From Trematomus loennbergii (lineage: Eukaryota; Chordata; Actinopteri; Perciformes; Nototheniidae): a stretch of DNA of 64,000 nt. The DNA lies in NCBI GenBank assembly GCA_012861695.1, contig JAAOOA010000090.1, positions 621,001 through 685,000 on the forward strand. The letters run 5' to 3'. The notes beneath the pieces are model-generated. The model was not told the DNA's origin. It did not search any database and worked only from the letters and a program-made list of their open reading frames with translations. A program made the position numbers and the translations under genes. Below, piece by piece: positions 52,346-64,000 of this stretch; within the stretch, counting starts at the first letter, position 1; each line of letters starts with the position of its first letter.

Positions 52346-52791
52346 TCCCATCATCCCATAATCCCCTCTGTTTCAGCCCTGTTTCCAAAGTGCTGATTCT
52401 CTGTCTGTTACTTTAGATGAAAATAAGGAGCCCTCCCCACCCCCTCTGAGAGATATTTGGTTAAAAGAACACAATGGTGCTCTAGGAGGAGATTCAGGTG
52501 ATAAGGTGTGGGGGGGGGGGTTACCTTGGTTGGTGATTGGCTAATGGTTACACAAGCCAAACAACGTTATGACATCATCAAGTGGCCAAAATCTGATCAG
52601 CTCATTTTCAGACAGGTTTTTATATAAATGGATCAGGACAAAAGAGAGAGAATCTTTGTTCCTGAAACTTTCAGAATCTCTTTACACAGAGGGGACACAT
52701 GTTGATGTAGAAGAGACATGAAGAAGAGGGGACACATGTTGATGTAGAAGAGACAGGAAAAAGTGGATTTTGCATAATAGGTGACCTTTAA
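52346..52791. mobile_element. Partial TTAA element ending GCATAATAGGTGACCTTTAA
   Basis: Right end matches the element at 33347-34048. A 36-bp tandem duplication (GGGGACACATGTTGATGTAG) lies at 52690-52755. The left end is not recognisable. Confidence 0.65.
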
Positions 52792-52800
52792 GCCCCTTAC

Positions 52801-53051
<251 letters not shown>

Positions 53052-53450
53052 TTAACCTGAGCAGTCCAGGATTTATTTATTTGACTGCATATATATATAT
53101 CCTTTATTTAACCAGGAAAAGTCTCATTGAGATTCAAATCTATTTTTCAAGAGCAACCTGGTCAAGAGAGCAGTATGAACAAAGTTACAACAAATGAACA
53201 CAAAACAATACAGGCAGACGTTCGTAAAACACAAATGAAATGGCACAGTCAATATGCAAATAAAAAACTATTATAAACTGGTACAATTTTAAAACGACTT
53301 CAATTATGGGATATAAGAGCAGTCACATCGACCAATGGATTCTTGTTCTCTGTCCTTTAAGATGGACTTGAATTCCCCCATAGTGATCAAATCTGACAGT
53401 TTCAGCTCCTTCTGTACATTATTCCAAGCAGAAGGGGCAGCAGGACTTAC

Positions 53451-53495
53451 CTCGTAAAGATTTCCCCATGTATCTCCTGTCAACTCCGTAGGCTC
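53451..53495 (-). CDS. megf10: megf10 45-nt exon
   Basis: GAYGVDRRYMGKSLR, matching the human GAFGLDRSYMGKSLK block. Donor GTAAGT, acceptor ACCAG. Confidence 0.9.
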
Positions 53496-53893
53496 CTGGT
53501 ATGAAGACAAATGGAAAGTCATTGAATGGTCTAAACAATATTTGGGATATCAAGTGTCTATGATGACAAAGTATATGAACTAGAAAGCCCTCTTCTTGTA
53601 AAGTATGATCTAACCAGTCAATAAACACACTGGATTGACCCACATTGTCCATTGATTATATGATTACTTGCGTTGAATGCAGCACTTGATTAAAGAGGAC
53701 AGTCACATTATTGGCATCACATTAAAATGTAGACTTTTCTGTGCTGTAGTTTTCTACTTTTGGAATCTACTGACCATTGCAGAGTGATGATATCGAATGT
53801 GGTAGAGGCTCATTATGGATAAAAGGCAACATTACACAAGGATACCAGCTTGCAGCATTAATGATGATATCAATGAGTAAACTGTAACGTATC

Positions 53894-54681
53894 CAGAGAT
53901 GACAAAAGTACTCACATCCTTTCCTCAAGTAGAAGTACAGATACTCGTGTTTAAAAATACTCTGGTAAAAGTAGAAGTACTGACTAAACTTCTTTACTCA
54001 AGTCAAAGTAAAGAGGGCTTTGAAATGTACTTAATTAAAAGTACCCATAACTAGCAGCTGTTTTAAAGAGTACCTGACCTCCCTTTATATTAAGAACAAT
54101 AATGTCATTGTTAGCTAATGAATGTTTCCATGCTGAACAACGGCAACATGACAACGTTTTCATTGGTCCCTCTTCTTTAGAGAAGACCAGGAAATGATGG
54201 ATACACGGATCGTGTTCAAATCAATAGGCACGCAATGACTCTAAATAATAATGATCACGCCACCAAACACACATTCAAACTAAAGGAACCAGCCTGTTTG
54301 GAACATGTAAGAAGTAGAAAGTACAGGTATTTGTGTTCAACATGTAAGAAGTAGAAAGTACAGGTATTTGTGTTTAAATGTAAGATGTAGAAAGTACAGG
54401 TATTTGTGTTCAACATGTAAGAAGTAGAAAGTTCAGGTATTTGTGTTCAAAATGTAAGAAGTAGAAAGTACAGGTATTTGTGTTTAAAATGTAAGATGTA
54501 GAAAGTACAGGTATTTGTGTTCAACATGTAAGAAGTAGAAAGTTCAGGTATTTGTGTTCAAAATGTAAGAAGTAGAAGTAAAAAGTCTTAGAAAAATAAG
54601 TAGTGGAGTAAAGTACTGATACCAGAGAAATGTACTTAAGTACAGTAACGAAGTATTGTACTCCACTACTTCCCACCTCTG
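53894..54681. mobile_element. Tol2-like hAT MITE with VNTR, copy 3
   Basis: Left CAGAGATGACAAAAGTAC, right CTACTTCCCACCTCTG. Flanking octamers aacgtatc / aaagtatc match at 7 of 8. About seven VNTR units at 54304-54567. Confidence 0.9.
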
Positions 54682-54700
54682 AAAGTATCACATGTCTCAC

Positions 54701-54821
54701 CGAGTTCATTGAAGCACCCCTGTTGTTTAAGTCTGCAGGCAGCGTGCCACTGTGCTCCGCCATCGGCCGTTTCCTCTGCTCTACATTCTTCAAGTTCACA
54801 AACAGCTGGGTGGTTCTTGAC
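54701..54821 (-). CDS. megf10: megf10 cytoplasmic exon
   Basis: QLFVNLKNVEQRKRPMAEHS GTLPADLNNRGASMNS. The frame is off by one at CCC 54808-54810, and a further base is needed at the donor (near 54701) to reach the next exon's GAYGVDRRYMGKSL. Confidence 0.83.
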
Positions 54822-55088
54822 CTGAGAAGTTAAGAGACAAACTTCAGTTAGAAAATATATATATTAATAATAATGATTGTTGGAAATGTTATTTCGATCT
54901 CTCTGTCTGTACAACACACAGTAACATTGACATTAAAGTTGACTTTGACTAAATGAACAACGGTAAAGGGACATTTAGACAGGTATGGGATCACTTCCTT
55001 TTATATTTAAAAGGTGTACAACATTAAAAGTGTGTCTGAGAAAACTATAGATTTGCTTACGATTTTGAAAGGTGATGTCTTTAAATTA

Positions 55089-55322
55089 GGGCTGTCAGTC
55101 GATTAAAATATTTAATCGCGATTAATCGCACATTTTTTCCAACAAAGTATTTTAAGTTCACAAGGTACGAGGTACAGACGTTGCGGTTGAAAAAATACAG
55201 CGGAGCTCGACGGCGCAACGCGAAACGAGAAAGTGTTCAGGAGCTCTTTACATTGTTGGCCGCACACGGCTTCACGAGGACTTTCCAGCAGTGTAGAGAA
55301 AACAAAAAACGGAAGAGTGATC
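55089..55322. mobile_element. hAT-like element end (TAGGGCTGTCAGTCGATTAA)
   Basis: Terminus followed by TTTAATCGCGATTAATCGCA, a common hAT end in fish. The rest appears replaced by the fold-back element that follows. Confidence 0.65.
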
Positions 55323-55984
55323 ATAGAGAGGCGAAGTCCCGCCATCTACTTTCCGCCCCATGGGACCTTATTTCGGAAAAAGTATGTATTGAAGTCAATG
55401 GGGAGAGAAAGATTATCTTTCAATCCCGTTTAATTGTGCCACGAATTACACATATGATGTTTGTCAATCTAACAAATAATTTCCATCAAAAAAGTCACAG
55501 TTTGTCGTAAAACTGTTGAAATATAAGACTATGAAAAATACGCAACTAGAAAGACTACAAATCCCAGAGTCCCGGTCCCGCATGCTGGCTCTTAGGAACC
55601 GACTACTCCCCTTGTGTGTATGTACAGCTCTCAATGCCAGACTTGGAGTGATTTTCACCTCTTTTAATACTTTCCGCCTCATTCTGAAAGAAAGAAGTGA
55701 AAATGTGCCAACGTGACGGCCGTCTTGGTGTGTTGCGAGACGGGAGATGTAGTCATTGAGCGGTTTCACACAAACAAAGTGTTACTTCACAGTTTTACGA
55801 CACATTTTAAATGTTTTGACTTGCAAAATTATCTTTTAAATTGACAAACATCATATGTGTAATTCGTGGCAAATTCAAACGGGATCGAAAGATAATCTTT
55901 CTCTCTCCATTGACTTCAATACATAATTTTTCCAAATTAGGTCCCATGGAGGTCCCCCGGAAGGGAGGGACTTCGCCTCTCTAT
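55323..55984. mobile_element. Fold-back MITE with about 190-bp inverted arms
   Basis: Left ATAGAGAGGCGAAGTCCC, right GGGACTTCGCCTCTCTAT. Arms share TTGAAGTCAATGGAGAGA-like and ACATATGATGTTTGTCAA text in opposite orientation around a unique centre of about 270 bp. Confidence 0.82.
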
Positions 55985-56183
55985 CGAGCCGTCAAGGACC
56001 ACAGCGGCCGCCGATCGCCCGCCTACACTGCGTGGTTACTATAGTTACTACCCTTGTTGTAATGGAAACGCAGCTTATAGTGAACCGAACTGAGCCATGG
56101 CGAGCCGCGCTAAAACTTCTAGTCGAAATGCGGCTATAGACACACACAAGCCCTGTTATATAGTCTCAAATGTAATCCCATAC

Positions 56184-56298
56184 CGGTCCATAAGGAACGT
56201 TGTTGACGTGCTGAGGGCCGATGCACTGGCTCAGAGTGTGGTAGCTGGGGTTGGAGAAGTAGCTGCTGGGATGACCTTCACAGGTGGTGGGTGGGCAT
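56184..56298 (-). CDS. megf10: megf10 cytoplasmic exon (NPxY)
   Basis: GHPSSYFSNPSYHTLSQCIG PQHVNNVPYGP. NPSY matches the human NPSYHTL block. 115 nt; one base missing near 56275 to meet the upstream phase. Confidence 0.85.
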
Positions 56299-56394
56299 CT
56301 GAAAAAAGGACAAGGTCACAAGAATCAGAGCATTAAAAGCATTTTAAGAATCAAGTGTGCATTTGTTTTGCTTACAAGCAGTCCCCCTTAATGC

Positions 56395-56645
56395 ACACAA
56401 TGTTGACAATATCTGTTTCTTTTACTGCACATATTTTATTCCATTCTATTTCAATGTAAATACTGCTTTATTTAATTTGACTATATATTTTCTTATTTTT
56501 TATGTTGTGTTCTTAAAATAGTTCTCTATCTGTGTTTTTTTACATTTTAGTTTGACTTTTTATGTATGCACTAAATCAAATTCCTCGTACGTGTCAACCT
56601 ACCTGGTAATAAACCAGTTTCTGTTTCTGTTCTGATTCTGATGTA
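56395..56645 (+). mobile_element. LINE 3' UTR-like fragment
   Basis: Shares TTAAAATAGTTCTCTATCTG and TCAAATTCCTCGTACGTGTC plus a TTCTGATTCTGA tail with 59918-60152. Family not assigned. Confidence 0.65.
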
Positions 56646-56769
56646 TCCCTAGTATGCCTTTGTTGGCAGTGGAAGTGTCTTTGTTGGATGTTTGTTACTG
56701 AAAATGAGAAGATATCGAAGTATTTGGCCAACTTGTTCATGTTGTCTTATGAGTAAATGATAAATGGGA

Positions 56770-57015
56770 CTGATTTAGATGGTGCTTTTCCAGTCTTTGT
56801 GACCTCTCATAGCGCTTTAGGTCAACATTCATACAGAGGCAGAGGCTGTCACCTGCTCAGGGAAACTAACATTTACACACACTCACACACAGTTGGACAA
56901 TTTGGGAGGAACTTGGGGTTCAGTATGTTGCCCAAGGACATATCAACATGTTGACTGAAGGGCTGGGGATCAAACTTTCAATTTGATTAAAACCATTTAT
57001 CTACTGAGCCAAAAC
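56770..57015. mobile_element. SINE/non-coding repeat fragment
   Basis: Blocks CTCATAGCGCTTTAGGTCAA, CACACACTCACACACAGTTG, TTGCCCAAGGACATATCAAC and a final 'ctactgagcc' are typical of a dispersed fish repeat. A related piece is at 62749-62880. Confidence 0.55.
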
Positions 57016-57284
57016 CACCCCTCAACAATCTCTATGAATATCAGAAAACCATTAGCAGCTCATGTTGACCACTTGCACTTGTTTGGTTCATCCGTAAATA
57101 CATCTTAGTTGCCACGGATTAACCATAAAACAACTACAAGGTCATGGTCTCCATTAAGCCAATCTGTTAGATCGTTTCCAAAAATAGTGTTGCAAGCCGA
57201 AAACTATACATTTTTGAAGAGATGATCCAACATGAGGAAACAGTTGCCTGGTGCCTTGGACATGTCACGCATCCTTTACTGTAC

Positions 57285-57502
57285 CTGTGTAATCAGAAGT
57301 GACCCTCAGAGCAGGAGTGTAGGTCACCGCAGACATGGTGGGCTCTTTGACCTTTTGCTTCTTCCTGTAGATGATGAAGAGGAGGAGGAGGAAGAGCACC
57401 AGCAGCACCAGGACGATGATTCCTGCGATGGCTCCGATCTGATACGTGTCCACCTGCATGGCTGCGCTGGTGAGACTGTTGAGGCTTCCACCACCACACC
57501 AG
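57285..57502 (-). CDS. megf10: megf10 transmembrane exon
   Basis: [23 protein letters not shown], then a 22-residue hydrophobic helix ending [11 protein letters not shown] (stop-transfer basic residues) and [17 protein letters not shown]. One G is missing near 57488. Confidence 0.9.
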
Positions 57503-57564
57503 CTGCAGAGAGGAGGTCAGAGGTCAAATAATAACACTGGACAAAGTACTTATTGGGTCAAAGG

Positions 57565-58684
<1,120 letters not shown>

Positions 58685-59002
58685 CTGCAAATAACAAGTT
58701 TAATTTTTAAAATGTAAGCTTAAATGTAGTGTACAATAGTTTACAAGAGCTGATTATAGTTGAGATCAATCAATCAATAGGATACGGCTGTAATAGGCCT
58801 AAGGCCTTTTAGTCGCTCATAAATAAGTAGATCACTGTTCTTTATATACTATGGATGCTGGCAACAGTCACATAGTCCAAAGTGAAGGTGATGTTTGACC
58901 AGTAATGGTGTAGATACCTAAAAACCTCTCGCCACCTGAACAGTTTTCTTCCCCTCCGCTACCGGTCTCATCAACAAGGCCCGGCCCCACCAAGGACCTT
59001 AA

Positions 59003-59383
59003 AGGTGGGTAGGTCATTTTGGAGAAACCAGCTAGAGTGCGCTAGAATTTGAAAAGACACAGCCGGAAAAAATCTGCCACTTCCTTACAGAGCCCCTCCT
59101 CCAACACACACGAACGCGCACATGACCAATGAGGGCACGAGATAAGTTTGTGCACAGATGGAAGGCTGACAGGCAGGTAGGCCATCCAGTTATTTTAGCC
59201 GGGCCGGCTCAGATGATTGGTCGTGCTTTTTACAGTACTACGGCTTCCACAGATGACATTTTTTTATGGATTTTTTGTCAAAGCACTTCAGATATTCATT
59301 GCTATCGGGATGTTAAGAGCATTCCATGGAATATAACAAAAAGTGTATCTCGAGCCGGTTTCTCAAACGTACCTACCCCACCT
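59003..59383. mobile_element. TTAA-type MITE, copy d
   Basis: TTAA at 58999-59002 and 59384-59387. Ends AGGTGGGTAGGTCATTTT / ACGTACCTACCCCACCT. Confidence 0.9.
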
Positions 59384-59659
59384 TTAAGTGGGGACTTTTT
59401 GACTACAGATGGGGTCCAAAACTAGCAAGCCACATGAATGTCTGGGAGCAAATTAATTTCATATGCTACACATGAATACGGCCAGGATCCGTTGGATTTT
59501 CTGAATATTGGGTTGCAGATTAAAATGTTCCAAAGGGGGTTCGTTTAGCATGAAACACTTGAAAAAACTAAAGGATACGTTTAAATATAAAGTAGAAAGA
59601 AAGTGAGGTCATAGAAAACTATTTCTGCTAAAAAGTGAGCAATGACTGAGAGTCAGAGC

Positions 59660-60954
<1,295 letters not shown>

Positions 60955-61104
60955 TATCATACAATCATATATATCAATATATATGCGCAATATATCGTAT
61001 TCCAATACTTAGCATATCGTGGAATCACAATATGGCTTAAGTATCGCAAGTATCGCAATAGTATTGTATCATGGGAGCCTGGTGATTCCCACCCCTAGTG
61101 TGGT

Positions 61105-61153
61105 GTGTGTGTGTGTGTGAGTGTGAGAGAGTGAGAGAGTGAGAGTGAGTGTG

Positions 61154-61221
<68 letters not shown>
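61105..61221. repeat. (GT)n / (GA)n compound microsatellite
   Basis: Begins within 20 bp of a repeat fragment (60955-61100, ATCGCAATAGTATTGTATCA) and stops 7 bp from the megf10 exon donor. Confidence 0.95.
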
Positions 61222-61396
<175 letters not shown>

Positions 61397-61631
61397 TCAG
61401 CCTTCATGTCCATTAAGCTTGATATTTAAAACATGTGGTGGGATCATCTGAAGGGTCTAGCCCTACAATCTTATTCGTGGATTAAGGAAGTATTAAGTAC
61501 TATTTTGACACATTTGCACCTTATTTAACTTTATTTAACTTCTACTACTAATATTTTGGAGGCAAATCATGTAGATTTGATTATTGACACTCATAGATAG
61601 CTCCTTTGCACATATAAAACATGCTGATATT

Positions 61632-62216
61632 CAGGGCCGTTTCTAGCTGTTTGGGGGCCCTATGCAAGATGCTGTTTGGGGGCCCTAGTTTTTACAGTTT
61701 TTTAACTACAATGGGGGGATTCCGAAGCCTTTAAGATGATCTGTGGCGACGCATCAATCTGTTACACTTTAAGAGGAAAACAGGCTAATTTCTCGAAAAC
61801 TAAGCAATTGAAACTTACAAAAAACTATATTAAAAGGTAAACAATAAGGCTCCTCTACAATAAATGCAAGAGATGCAGCATTTTCTCAACAATATATAAT
61901 AAAAAAATGTCAACTTCCTCAGACGTCACTCATTGGGTGACAGCCCAACGATGATTTGGACTTTATTACCCCACAACACAAGCCACAGCTTTGCTATCAT
62001 TACAGTTTAGTCGTGTTTATATCCTACATTTGATTTTAAGCATATAATGCTTCACCGAACACAGGAGGCGGCTTGGCTGTTTACAAAATAAAGACGGCTC
62101 ATTTTAATTCTCCCCAAATATATTGAGGCTGAACCTCAACTTTCAGCTTGGGCGCCCCTAGTGGCCGCAGGGCCCTATGAATCTGCATAGTCCGCCTATA
62201 GGAAGAAACGGTCCTG
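61632..62216. mobile_element. hAT-like MITE, 585 bp
   Basis: Ends CAGGGCCGTTTCTAGC / GGAAGAAACGGTCCTG. Octamers ctgatatt (61624-61631) and ctgatatg (62217-62224). megf10 intron. Confidence 0.88.
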
Positions 62217-62748
62217 CTGATATGATATAGCATACTTCAAATATTTAGTCTGTATGTCCTTTTTGCTTGATATTTAAAACATGTGGTGGGATCATCTGAA
62301 GGGTTCTAGCCTAAAATCTTATTTTTGTGGATTAAGGAAGTATTGACATAGATTTATCTCTAACATTCATGTGATTTTGTTCTGGGTTTAGACTCTAACT
62401 AAGAACACAGGCACATGCACGCCTCACAATATAAGGAGGAAGACCCCCATGATATTTTAGCATGGTTTGAAATACTGATTTTTTTTAAGAGGAGCCTCTG
62501 TATGAGTTTGGTAGGGACTGGTCCCAACAACACTATACATCAAGGAGGGATGGTTAAGTGTTATAACTATGGGAAAACCAATATAAAATAATCAGTATTC
62601 ACATGTTGTCACACACAAGGTTGTGACTACTCCTCCCTTTCTGTAGGTCATCGTATTATTTTATCACTATTTTTGGTACCTTTATGGTGCTTTTTTTGGG
62701 TCTTTTTGACCCCTCAAACGATTTTACACACTACATGTCATTCACCCT

Positions 62749-62880
62749 TTCACATCTCATTCATGCAGAGGAGTGCCACTTGCTTTAGGGATCTAACACA
62801 TTCACACTGTTGGCCATAGGAGCAATTTAGGGTTGAGTATCTTGCCCACAGTCGAAGCAGAAAATCTTGCATCAAACCAT
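62749..62880. mobile_element. SINE/non-coding repeat fragment
   Basis: Related to 56770-57015: CATTCACACTGTTGGCCATA and GGAGCAATTTAGGGTTGAGT then 'cttgcccaca'. Confidence 0.5.
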
Positions 62881-62990
62881 TTCATAGCTAAAAGTAATTT
62901 TTCCATAGCCTGACTTTTCTTTACTAAAAGAACAAATCATTCCCTCAAGAAAGTAGTATTTCAGAGCACATATGAATCACAGTAACATTA

Positions 62991-63579
<589 letters not shown>

Positions 63580-64000
63580 CTGGTGTGTTAGGGTTAATCA
63601 GACTCAGAATCCAAGTAGGTTAAAGGGAACATTACAAGAAACATAAATACAAACAAAAAATACAATCAAATCTAATTGGAGAAAGAAACATGTCCCTTTA
63701 AGATAAAAGTATCCTCCATTTTCAGAATCTCTGTCATATCGGTTTTCCTCCCCGGAGCTACTTGATTATATTTGGATATCACTGTGACATTTTAACACAC
63801 TAGTATTCAGTATTGGTCTCATATGTGAGGCTGCTTTGTGGAGCAGAGTGTGTTACAGTGGATCAGATGCTTGTTTAATAGCTTATGGTTGAAAGCCAAC
63901 ATTACAGAAAGATACCAGCTTGCAGCATTAATGATGATATCAATGCGTAAACTGTAACATATCCAGAGAGGACAAAAGTACTCACATGCTTTCCTCAAGT

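Overview
The window is vertebrate genomic DNA, most likely from a spiny-rayed (percomorph) teleost. It has spliced genes with GT-AG introns, long (AC)n runs, a tRNA-derived SINE, L2-like LINE debris and many short TTAA- and 8-bp-TSD DNA transposons with termini typical of fish. All recognisable genes lie on the minus strand, so in map order each gene's 5' end faces the next gene's 3' end.

Layout. 1-7.63 kb: first four coding exons of a B-type lamin, lmnb1 (coding starts at 7628; the rest is off the left edge). 7.6-12.1 kb: lmnb1 promoter and intergenic DNA. 12.1-19.3 kb: complete prrc1 (proline-rich coiled-coil 1), nine exons including a probable untranslated first exon beside a CRE/E-box promoter. 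21.05-35.19 kb: complete slc27a6-type fatty-acid transport protein / very-long-chain acyl-CoA synthetase, ten coding exons. 37.3-44.5 kb: a small multi-exon gene I do not recognise, with one 78-nt exon present three times inside a satellite-rich higher-order repeat. 51.5-64 kb: the 3' half of megf10 (four EGF exons, transmembrane exon, cytoplasmic tail); its 5' exons are beyond the right edge. From memory, LMNB1, MEGF10, PRRC1 and SLC27A6 lie near each other on human 5q23, so this is a conserved neighbourhood with changed order.

The functions are unrelated (nuclear lamina, ER-Golgi trafficking, lipid uptake/activation, phagocytic receptor); the cluster reflects synteny, not a pathway. Introns and spacers are full of transposons: Tol2-like hAT MITEs carrying an internal 36/37-bp VNTR (five copies), a TTAA-flanked piggyBac-like MITE (four full copies plus a half), nested TTAA elements, several hAT MITEs with visible 8-bp target duplications, and fold-back elements. 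Several sit within tens of bases of splice sites.

Point of caution: prrc1, slc27a6 and megf10 each contain several small frame breaks in otherwise conserved exons, nearly all deletions, many at short homopolymers. I read these as consensus sequencing errors rather than gene death. Naive translation will truncate all three proteins.
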